Source: Planctomycetaceae bacterium (GTDB lineage: Bacteria; Planctomycetota; Planctomycetia; Planctomycetales; Planctomycetaceae). From it: 48,182 nucleotides of DNA. Made by a program: the position numbers and the translations under genes. The stretch spans positions 1-48,182 of the forward strand of contig JABISG010000055.1 of the NCBI GenBank assembly GCA_018699955.1, in the 5' to 3' direction. Below, in pieces: positions 16,397-23,229 of this stretch (within the stretch, counting starts at the first letter, position 1; each line of letters begins with the position of its first letter). The notes under the pieces were generated by a model. It ran no database searches. It was not told the origin of the DNA and was given only the letters and a program-made list of their open reading frames with translations.

Positions 16397-16558
16397 ATGA
16401 CGAACCCCGGTCCCAGTGTGACCCGTCGTGATTTGCTACAGGCCTCGGTCGCTGTCGGAGCAGCCGCAGCCTTTGGTGTAACCGTGAACGAAGCTTCCGC
16501 CGGCGAACACAATCCAAGAGCAAGCTCAATCCGGGGAATCGCTCTTGGAAAGTACTGA
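16397..16558 (+). pseudogene. Orphan Tat signal peptide, probably a truncated exported protein
   Basis: An ATG with AGAGGAA seven bases upstream starts a 53-residue frame. Residues 9-35 are a clear twin-arginine signal: TRRDLLQASVAVGAAAAFG, ending in ASA. Only about 18 residues follow before TGA. No mature protein domain is present, and the end overlaps the 3' end of the minus-strand gene at 16526 by 33 bases. The best reading is the 5' remnant of a Tat-exported protein whose body was lost when the neighbouring minus-strand genes came to lie here. A genuine tiny exported peptide is possible but less likely. Confidence 0.55.
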
Positions 16559-17506
16559 GCGGCAGGACTGAACTATTTTTCCGCCCAAGTAACGTTTCAC
16601 GCCAAAGTCAATAAGTCTGTGCTCAAAACTCGGACGGGCAGAAAAACGAATGGTGAATTCTTTTCCCGGTCCAAAACGAGTTGTTTTCGAGATATCGTTG
16701 AAAGAATGTCTAGAGGTAAGGGGAAAGGCGGTCCAATTCGCATCACTACCTGGGGGAACCGTAGTCTCGATGTCCACCCACACCTCCACCTCTCCTGGAC
16801 TATTATTGAAGAAGTGTGCTTCGTAGTCCCATTCTTCATTTTGCGGCGGTCCGGACTTTTTAGGCTCGTAAAAGAGGACAGTACCGTCGAGAAAGCGCTT
16901 CGTCTTGAACACCTCTACGAGCGAGCTGTTCCTCAACTCGACGTTGCATTTTTCCCCAGGAGGTTCTGCCGGTCCTTCTCCTTCTTCCTCTCCGGTCTTA
17001 GAAGGAATCAGAAATCCTGGCGGCTGCGGCCTCCCTCGCTCTATAACCGCCCGTGCGGCCGCCGCTGCTTCGGCAAAATCCTTTTTCATTTTCTTCCACT
17101 TCGCGGAATCGGAACTCTCGGAGCTTCTCCGGCGATTGAAGAAATCGGAATTGGTATTCGAGGCGTCCATGTCCAGCCAGACAAGTTGTACCAACTGCAC
17201 GGCGTGCTTTTTCCTTTCTGTTGCGGACAGGGGCTGGATTCGAGGAGCGGTTTCTGCGGTGGGAGCGGCGGATCGACGGTCAGGCTGACCGCGACGCAGT
17301 CCGTCCACTGGGATGGTTATTCCAAACCGAAATCCATTCGACCTGCTACGCGACCGACTTTCGCTGGAGCGCCTGCTGTCGGAGCGTCTTCCTCCAATGG
17401 AGATCCCGCCCGGACTGACGCCAAAACGGACCTGCGCATCGGCCGTGTCGGCCGCGGTGAAAGATGCGAAGACGGCAAGAATCAGACATTTGAACGGGCG
17501 TTTCAT
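16526..17506 (-). CDS. Exported protein of unknown function, second gene of the TPR unit
   Basis: The product is 326 residues. The ATG at 17506 has GGAGG just upstream and overlaps the TGA of the TPR gene (ATGA), so translation is probably coupled. A signal peptide (CLILAVFASFTAADTADA) covers about residues 7-24. An Arg/Ser-rich low-complexity segment (about 38-58) follows, then a helical part (ERKKHAVQLVQLVWLDMD). The C-terminal 130 residues are beta-rich (CNVELRNSSLVEVFKTKRFL to the end) and look like a sandwich domain. I recognise no family. Being coupled to an exported TPR protein suggests that the two act together in the periplasm. Confidence 0.7.
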   Translation of the reverse strand: MKRPFKCLILAVFASFTAADTADAQVRFGVSPGGISIGGRRSDSRRSSESRSRSRSNGFRFGITIPVDGLRRGQPDRRSAAPTAETAPRIQPLSATERKKHAVQLVQLVWLDMDASNTNSDFFNRRRSSESSDSAKWKKMKKDFAEAAAAARAVIERGRPQPPGFLIPSKTGEEEGEGPAEPPGEKCNVELRNSSLVEVFKTKRFLDGTVLFYEPKKSGPPQNEEWDYEAHFFNNSPGEVEVWVDIETTVPPGSDANWTAFPLTSRHSFNDISKTTRFGPGKEFTIRFSARPSFEHRLIDFGVKRYLGGKIVQSCRSVLSKSDSPD

Positions 17507-19071
17507 CGTGTTGCCTCCTTTGCAGATGTGACGGCATCGGGCGCTGCTTTTCTCGGCTTCGGCGCCTGCTGCTGAAGCTGGATGCGGTCGATTTCAGCGG
17601 TCGCCATCCCGTACTCCACTGTCTGCGGCTCGGCGTGTTCGCGCACCCAGCGCAGATGGCTCAGCGCACCATCGTGGTCCCCGCTCTGCGATAGCCGCAG
17701 TCCGAAGCAGATCTGCGCCAAGGACATTCTTGCGTCGTCACGCGCAAGGCTGTACAACCGCTCGGCCGGTAGCTCTTTCTTCAGATGACTGATGACGGGG
17801 TACGGCCAGATATTGCGATCGGCCTGCGAGGCCGCTTTTTCCAGCATTTGCTCGGCTTCATCGTCGCGACCGGCGAAGCGGTAACCGAAGTATCCAATCA
17901 GTGCCGCTTGCAGCGAATCCGGATGCGACCAGCCCCGCGAGTCCAGAAACGTCGCGGCGTCGTCGCCCGCAGCGCCATCACCGGCAACGAATCGTTCCTT
18001 GGCACGCGCATAGAACGCACCGGCGTGCCGTTCTCGCACCGTACGCGCCTCATCGCTGCGCTCGCTCTTTTCCAGCAGCGTTGCGTAGTTGTGGGTTACC
18101 TCGGCCAGCTGCGAGTGGTTCGCTCCCAGCGCTTTCTCGTAGACTCCCAGGGAGCGCTGATAAAGCGATTCGGCCTCGGCAAGCTTCTCCTGCAACTGCT
18201 GCGACTGAGCCAACGCGTGTAGCGTTTCGGCCACCAGCGGATGCTCCTCTCCCAGACGGGCCTGACGAATTGTCAATGCCTGCTCCAATAGGGGAACTGC
18301 CTTGGCGTGTTCACCCCGAGAGGCGTGCAGCCGGGCCAAGCCGTGAAGACATATCGCCGTGCCGGGGTATTCGGCACCGCCGGCCCGTTCCCAGGTTGCA
18401 AACGCCGCGCGGAAAAACTCGTCAGCTTCGGTAAGGTCACCTCGTTTCTCGTGCAATAGCGCGATGTTCTGAAACGCGGCCGCTGTGAGTGGATGCGCGT
18501 CGCCCTGCGTCTCCAGGAAAGTTTTCATGGCGCGTTGAAACAAGGGCAGGGACTGCTCGTAAAGAGCCCGATCTGCGTAGTGAGAAGCCAGTTCGTTGAG
18601 GTTGATGGCAATCAGAGGGTGCTTCTCGTCCAACTGCTTTTCTCGAATCGCGAGCGCCCGCTTGTACAATGGCTCCGCCTTGGCGTATTGGCGCTGCGCA
18701 TGGCAGACGGCGGCCAACTTGTCGAGGATAGCCGCCACGCCGTCATCCTCGGGTCCCATCGCTTTCTCTGCAATCGCGAGCGCTCCCTCGTAGAGCGCTT
18801 CCGCCTGTGGGAGTTCGCCCTGCGCCTGATAGCTGGCCGCCAATCCGGTCAGGCTGATGGCCTGACGAATATCACCCGGGGCAAACTGCTCTGTCTGACG
18901 AATCGCCAAGTTGAACTGTTTTTGGGCCTCGGCAAACTCTCGCACCTTTAAAGCCTTCCAGCCCGCGCTGTTGTGCGTTTGCCAGAGCGCCTCTTGAGCG
19001 GATGCGAGTGTGGTCAACAGGGCCAGCAGAACAGGGGTCGCAAACATCCATCGGAATTGCCGTACATTCAC
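17503..19071 (-). CDS. Exported kinesin-light-chain-type TPR protein
   Basis: The product is 522 residues from a GTG at 19071 (VNVRQFRWMFATPVLLALL), chosen because AGGGAGG lies just upstream and a signal peptide ending in LASAQ begins at once. Residues about 60-370 hold at least six 42-residue tetratricopeptide repeats with the kinesin-light-chain pattern (AEPLYKRALAIREKQLDEKHP, AVPLLEQALTIRQARLGEEHP, AESLYQRSLGVYEKALGANHS). These are protein-binding scaffolds. The C-terminal 150 residues are helical without an obvious family. A 4-base overlap couples it to the downstream gene. Its GTG overlaps the stop of a 64-codon upstream ORF (GTGA), and the leader contains an intrinsic terminator, so expression may depend on leader translation. 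Confidence 0.82.
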   Translation of the reverse strand: MNVRQFRWMFATPVLLALLTTLASAQEALWQTHNSAGWKALKVREFAEAQKQFNLAIRQTEQFAPGDIRQAISLTGLAASYQAQGELPQAEALYEGALAIAEKAMGPEDDGVAAILDKLAAVCHAQRQYAKAEPLYKRALAIREKQLDEKHPLIAINLNELASHYADRALYEQSLPLFQRAMKTFLETQGDAHPLTAAAFQNIALLHEKRGDLTEADEFFRAAFATWERAGGAEYPGTAICLHGLARLHASRGEHAKAVPLLEQALTIRQARLGEEHPLVAETLHALAQSQQLQEKLAEAESLYQRSLGVYEKALGANHSQLAEVTHNYATLLEKSERSDEARTVRERHAGAFYARAKERFVAGDGAAGDDAATFLDSRGWSHPDSLQAALIGYFGYRFAGRDDEAEQMLEKAASQADRNIWPYPVISHLKKELPAERLYSLARDDARMSLAQICFGLRLSQSGDHDGALSHLRWVREHAEPQTVEYGMATAEIDRIQLQQQAPKPRKAAPDAVTSAKEATR

Positions 19072-19262
19072 AGCACACCTCCCTGAAATTTTAAATCGTG
19101 AACAGTTGGCTTCAAATCCACCACGATGGCCACAGGCCGGATATCCGCTGGAGCGTAACCACGCCGAAACGAGTGCAGTCGCAACAATGCCCGCAATCGG
19201 CTGAAAATCGGCATAAAAAAAGCCCGTTGAGCGGAGACCGCCCAACAGGCATTCAGAACCAT
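19068..19262 (-). CDS. Upstream ORF in the leader of the TPR gene, candidate leader peptide
   Basis: A 64-codon frame begins with ATG at 19262, with AAAGGA about 11 bases upstream. Its TGA overlaps the GTG start of the TPR gene (GTGA). Its first codons (MVLNACWAVSAQRAFF) run straight through the intrinsic terminator at 19215-19250. The frame has no recognisable family. I infer a regulatory leader: ribosomes entering this frame would cover the 5' arm of the hairpin and let transcription continue. It may also be a chance frame. Confidence 0.35.
   Translation of the reverse strand: MVLNACWAVSAQRAFFMPIFSRLRALLRLHSFRRGYAPADIRPVAIVVDLKPTVHDLKFQGGVL
19215..19250 (-). terminator. Intrinsic terminator within the TPR operon leader
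   Basis: Read on the minus strand, a 13-bp stem (GCCTGTTGGGCGG with CCGCTCAACGGGC, two G-U pairs) with a 3-base loop is followed by seven T. No complete minus-strand gene lies upstream; only the candidate promoter at 19298-19326 does. It therefore acts either on a short RNA or as an attenuator. Confidence 0.85.
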
Positions 19263-19297
19263 TGAATTCGCTGTCCTTTCTTCGGCCAGCGCGAATA

Positions 19298-19326
19298 AGT
19301 ATCCGGCGATGCTAACGATTTGTCAA
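19298..19326 (-). promoter_or_regulatory. Sigma-70-type promoter of the TPR operon leader
   Basis: On the minus strand TTGACA (19326-19321) is separated by exactly 17 bases from GATACT (19303-19298). Transcription would start near 19291, giving a leader of about 75 nt to the terminator and about 220 nt to the TPR start codon. This is the best-formed promoter in the window. Confidence 0.6.
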
Positions 19327-19424
19327 GAAGGCAATACTCTTTTTTCCGGAAGAATGCTGTGGTACAAGGAAGTCGTGCGAGAGGAAATCGATTTCGCGAC
19401 CTGATTGAACAGAGGATTCACCAA

Positions 19425-20267
19425 ATGCTGAGCGCAACAGTTTTTTCGATGGCCATGGCGGCAGCTGTGATGGGTCAATCGTCCGACGCCGCCTTTCCGC
19501 CACATCGGGTGATTGGGAGCGTCTACTATGTTGGCTCAAAAGACATTTCGAGCTTTCTCATCACCACACCCAAAGGGCACTTTCTGCTCAACAGCGGTTT
19601 TGAAGAGACGGTGCCGTTGATCCGGGCGTCGGTCGAGTCGCTCGGATTCAAAATGCGCGACGTGAAATACCTGCTGGCGAGTCACGCGCATTCCGATCAC
19701 GTTGCCGGCCATGCGTTGGCGAAGGAATTGACCGGCGCCAAAGTCTACGTGATGCGCGGCGACGACGGCGTGATTTCATCGGGCGGGAAAGGGCAATACC
19801 TTTACACCACCAGCCGTTGGAAACCATGCGCGGTTGATCGCGTGTTGAAGGATGGCGAAAAGATCACACTCGGCGGAGTCACGCTGGTTGCCCGTAGCAC
19901 ACCCGGTCACACGCGCGGTTGCACCACCTGGACCTGTCAGGTGAAAGACGGCGGCAAGAAATACGATGTCGTCGTGGTCGGCAGCCCCAACGTTAATCCC
20001 GGCTACCAGTTGGTGGGCAATAAGGACTACCCGGAAATTGCCAAGGACTTTGCCAAAACCTTCAACCTGTCGAAGGCGCTCGAATGCGATGTCTTCCTCG
20101 GCGCGCACGGCGCGTATTACGGGTTGCCGGCGAAGTTTGAACGCTTCAAACGCGACGGTAAAACGAACCCGTTCATCGACCCGGACGGTTACCGGGACTA
20201 CATTACGCTGAAGGAGAAGGCTTTTCGCTCGACGCTCGAAAAACAGAAGGCGACCAAGACGCCGTAA
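19425..20267 (+). CDS. Exported metallo-beta-lactamase-fold hydrolase, subclass B3-like
   Basis: The product is 280 residues. The ATG at 19425 follows AGAGGA. A signal peptide covers about residues 1-18. The zinc ligands of subclass B3 are all visible: HAHSDH with H87, H89, D91 and H92; H162 in TPGHTRGCTTW; and H228 in LGAHGAYYGL. The N-terminal YYVGSKDISSFLITTPKG and NSGFEETVPLIRASVESLGF also follow the B3 pattern (AIM/L1/THIN-B type) and not B1 or glyoxalase II. It could hydrolyse beta-lactams in the periplasm, or another cyclic ester or amide, as environmental relatives may. It is followed after 81 bases by a sulfatase on the same strand. No resistance mobility genes are nearby, which suggests a resident chromosomal gene. 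Confidence 0.88.
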   Translation: MLSATVFSMAMAAAVMGQSSDAAFPPHRVIGSVYYVGSKDISSFLITTPKGHFLLNSGFEETVPLIRASVESLGFKMRDVKYLLASHAHSDHVAGHALAKELTGAKVYVMRGDDGVISSGGKGQYLYTTSRWKPCAVDRVLKDGEKITLGGVTLVARSTPGHTRGCTTWTCQVKDGGKKYDVVVVGSPNVNPGYQLVGNKDYPEIAKDFAKTFNLSKALECDVFLGAHGAYYGLPAKFERFKRDGKTNPFIDPDGYRDYITLKEKAFRSTLEKQKATKTP

Positions 20268-20308
20268 GACGAGATTCAATTCGTTGCGTTGCACCGCACC
20301 GCTGAAAC

Positions 20309-20329
20309 TGCGAACCGTTGGTTCGCAGC
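20309..20329. repeat. Small perfect palindrome upstream of the sulfatase
   Basis: CTGCGAACC (20309-20317) and GGTTCGCAG (20321-20329) form a 9-bp stem with a 3-base loop, 20 bases before the sulfatase start codon. No T tract follows. It fits the REP-like class or a leader hairpin. Confidence 0.55.
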
Positions 20330-20348
20330 TAGATGGAGTTTTTGGCAC

Positions 20349-21776
20349 ATGACCCGCCCGCATATTATTTTCATCATCACCGACCAACAAAGATTCGACA
20401 CGATTCGTGCGCTGGGGTACGACTACGTCGATACGCCGAACCTCGACCGGCTGGTTAACGAGGGTGTGACGTTTACCAACTGTCACATCACCGCTCCATC
20501 GTGCGCCCCTTCGCGCGCGAGTCTGTTTACCGGGCATTACCCGCATACGACGGGTATTCTGCGGAATGCCGACCGGTGGACGCGGTCCTGGATCAAACTG
20601 ATTCAAGAGAGCGGTTACCGCACAATCAACATGGGCAAGATGCATTCTTACCCGTATCACACGCCGTTGGGGTTTGAGGAACGTTACGTCGTCGAAAACA
20701 AGGATCGCTATCTCGAAGAGCGTTTCTACTTTGATGAATGGGACAAGGCGCTGCGGGCGCGCGGGATCGTCAAGCAGCAGCGCGAGTTGTACCGTGCGCG
20801 GGCCGATTATGCTACGAGTCTTGGTGCATTCACCTGGGACCTGCCGGCCGATACGCAGTCGGACAATTTTGTCGGCGACATGACAAGTTGGTACATTCGC
20901 ACCAAACCGAAAGATGATCGGCCGTTGTTTTTGCAGGTCGGTTTTCCGGGGCCGCATCCGCCGTACGATCCCACACCGGACTTTGCCGAGAAATACATGA
21001 AGCGGGAATTTCCGCTGTTGGATGTCACGCAGGACGAGTTGGACGGACAGCCCGAACCGTTCAAGAAGATGCGCGTTCACAACAGCGAAGTCGATCACGA
21101 TTCCGTCGTGCATTTGCTCAACCCCACTCACGAGCAACGGCATCGGCAGCGGGCCTATTACATGGCCAACGTCGAGATGATCGACATCAAGGTCGGCGAG
21201 ATTATGGACGCCCTCGAAGAAAAGGGGTATCTCGAAAATGCCGTCGTCATTTTTACGTCCGATCACGGTGACTGCTTGACCGACCACGGTCACAGTCAGA
21301 AGTGGACGATGTATGACACCATTATGCGGATGCCGCTCATCGTCTGGGCCCCCGGTCGATTCAGCGGCGGGCGAAAGATCGACGGGCTGTGTCAATTGAT
21401 GGACATCGGCCCGGCGATTCTCGAACTGGCGGGAATTGAAGTTCCCACCGAAATTGAAGCGAAGTCGCTGTTGCCGGCAATCGAAGGGAAAGATTGGGCC
21501 GCCCGCGATTACGTGTACGCCGAACATGGCCGCGACGGCATTCTGCAGGAGATCGATTTCATGTCGATGGTCCGCAGCCGCGACTGGAAGCTGGTACACT
21601 TCCTCGATTCGCCAGAGGGACAACTGTTCGATTTGCAGAATGATCCGGACGAAGTCCGGAACCTGTGGAACGATGCGGATCACATCGACAGCCGACGCGA
21701 AATGCTTGACGAACTTCGCGAATGGCGTATTCGTAGCGGCGTGAATGCGGCGAACTGGGCCGCCGACTGGCGTTAA
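20349..21776 (+). CDS. Sulfatase, cytoplasmic form (CAPSR motif)
   Basis: The product is 475 residues from the ATG opening MTRPHIIFIITDQQR. The sulfatase signature CAPSRASLFTG has the Cys (C52) that is converted to formylglycine. Metal ligands are D12 and Q13 (TDQQ instead of the usual DD) and the later FTSDHGDCLTDHG. Unlike the two sulfatases at 43329 and 45014 it has no signal peptide, so it may act in the cytoplasm or use another export route. The TDQQ start, length and C-terminal ending (QLFDLQNDPDEVRNLW) are typical of S1 arylsulfatases acting on sulfated sugars. The exact substrate cannot be told. Its stop overlaps the stop of the converging DUF1501 gene. Confidence 0.93.
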   Translation: MTRPHIIFIITDQQRFDTIRALGYDYVDTPNLDRLVNEGVTFTNCHITAPSCAPSRASLFTGHYPHTTGILRNADRWTRSWIKLIQESGYRTINMGKMHSYPYHTPLGFEERYVVENKDRYLEERFYFDEWDKALRARGIVKQQRELYRARADYATSLGAFTWDLPADTQSDNFVGDMTSWYIRTKPKDDRPLFLQVGFPGPHPPYDPTPDFAEKYMKREFPLLDVTQDELDGQPEPFKKMRVHNSEVDHDSVVHLLNPTHEQRHRQRAYYMANVEMIDIKVGEIMDALEEKGYLENAVVIFTSDHGDCLTDHGHSQKWTMYDTIMRMPLIVWAPGRFSGGRKIDGLCQLMDIGPAILELAGIEVPTEIEAKSLLPAIEGKDWAARDYVYAEHGRDGILQEIDFMSMVRSRDWKLVHFLDSPEGQLFDLQNDPDEVRNLWNDADHIDSRREMLDELREWRIRSGVNAANWAADWR

Positions 21777-23155
21777 GCCACAATTTCTTTCGCCACCTTG
21801 CCGTGGACGTCGGTCAGGCGGAAGTCGCGACCGGCGTAGCGGTAGGTGAGTCGCTCGTGATCGAGGCCGAGCAGATGCAGCACCGTTGCGTGCAGATCGT
21901 GCAGGTGCATGCGGTTTTCGACCGCCTCGTAACCGAGTTCGTCGGTGCCGCCGAACTTGAAGCCGCCTTTGACACCGCCTCCGGCCAGATACATCGAGTA
22001 GCCTTTGGCGTTGTGATCGCGGCCGTCGTTGTCCTTGCGGGCTGTATCGGGAGTGCGACCGAATTCGCCGCCCCACAGAACCAGGGTTTCGTCCAGCAGG
22101 CCGCGCTGTTTCAAATCGGCAAGTAGCGCGCCAATTGGTTGGTCGGTTGCTGCGGCCCGTGCGCCATGCCCCTTCTTCAGGGTGCCGTGCTGATCCCAGA
22201 ACTCGTCACATAATTCGATGTACCGCACGCCCGATTCGGCCATACGTCGCGCGAGCAGACATTGCCGCCCGAAATTGTCGCTCGGTTTGCCGTTGCCAAT
22301 TCCGTAGGCCGTTTGTGTCGCCGCTGTTTCCTTGGTGAGATCCATCACCCGCGGCAATTCGGTCTGCATGCGAAACGCTAACTCGTACGATTCGATCACG
22401 CCTTCGAGTTGCGAGTCGGCCGGATCGCTGTCGGACAGATTCCGATTCAGCGACTGAATGAAGTCGAGTTGCCGTCGTTGTTTGGTTGATGAGAGTCGCG
22501 GGTTCTTCAGGTTGCCGATTTGCGCATTTTTGATTGGCGTCTTGATGTCGCCGATCGCCGTTCCCTGATAGACGGCCGGCAGAAATGCGGAACTGTAGTT
22601 CTTGGCTCCGCCGTTGATGATTGGCGGAGACATCGAGACGAACCCGGGGAGATTTGCGTTTTCGGTCCCCAAGCCGTACATCATCCATGCGCCCAATGAT
22701 GGTCGGGTGAACGCAAAGTTGCCGGTGTGCAGTTGCAGCATCGCCGGTGTGTGGTTGGCCGAATCGGTGTGCAATCCCGACAACACGCAGATGTCGTCGG
22801 CGTGCTTCGCCATGTGGGGGACGAGATCGGAAACCCAGAGGCCGCTTTCGCCGCGTTGTTCCCAGTTCCAGCGGGAACCGACCAGCTTGCGGTTCTTGCT
22901 TCGCCCCGGCTTCCCGTCCTGCTTGTTGAGTTCCGGCTTGTAGTCGAAGGTATCCATGTGCGCCGGCCCGCCGCGCATGTGCAGGAAAATCAGCCGTTTT
23001 GCACGCGTCGGGAAGTGCGGCGGCTTCGACGCCAACCGACTGCCGCCCTCGGCCGCGTTCGCCTGACACAGGTCGGCCAAGGCCAGCATGCCAATTCCGC
23101 AAGTTGAAGCCGAAAGCATCTGGCGTCGAGAGATCATGCCGTCCATTTTATTCAT
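21773..23155 (-). CDS. DUF1501 Tat-exported protein, partner of the PSCyt protein
   Basis: The product is about 460 residues. I place the start at MNKMDGMISRRQM; the ATG at 23146 (MDGMISRRQM) has the better-spaced GGGA and is equally possible. A Tat signal ISRRQMLSASTCGIGMLALA begins the protein. DUF1501 landmarks follow: KRLIFLHMRGGPAHMDTFDYKP, LLARRMAESGVRYIELCDEFWDQHG and LVLWGGEFGRTPD followed by DGRDHN. It lies 75 bases downstream of the PSCyt/DUF1549/DUF1553 gene on the same strand, the standard pairing for this family, so the two are probably one operon and act together outside the cytoplasm. The biochemical activity is not known. Confidence 0.92.
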   Translation of the reverse strand: MNKMDGMISRRQMLSASTCGIGMLALADLCQANAAEGGSRLASKPPHFPTRAKRLIFLHMRGGPAHMDTFDYKPELNKQDGKPGRSKNRKLVGSRWNWEQRGESGLWVSDLVPHMAKHADDICVLSGLHTDSANHTPAMLQLHTGNFAFTRPSLGAWMMYGLGTENANLPGFVSMSPPIINGGAKNYSSAFLPAVYQGTAIGDIKTPIKNAQIGNLKNPRLSSTKQRRQLDFIQSLNRNLSDSDPADSQLEGVIESYELAFRMQTELPRVMDLTKETAATQTAYGIGNGKPSDNFGRQCLLARRMAESGVRYIELCDEFWDQHGTLKKGHGARAAATDQPIGALLADLKQRGLLDETLVLWGGEFGRTPDTARKDNDGRDHNAKGYSMYLAGGGVKGGFKFGGTDELGYEAVENRMHLHDLHATVLHLLGLDHERLTYRYAGRDFRLTDVHGKVAKEIVA

Positions 23156-23229
23156 TCCCGGGCGGCTCGTTCGCCGCAATCAAAAGGGTGCACGCAACCC
23201 GCGCTCAGTACAATCTATGTAAAACGGGT

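Noticed and set aside
19776..22076. Very long open frame on the minus strand opposite the metallo-beta-lactamase and sulfatase genes
   Set aside because: It is antisense to two well-supported plus-strand genes, has low-complexity Arg/His-rich composition and no family motifs. It is open because of codon bias on the other strand.
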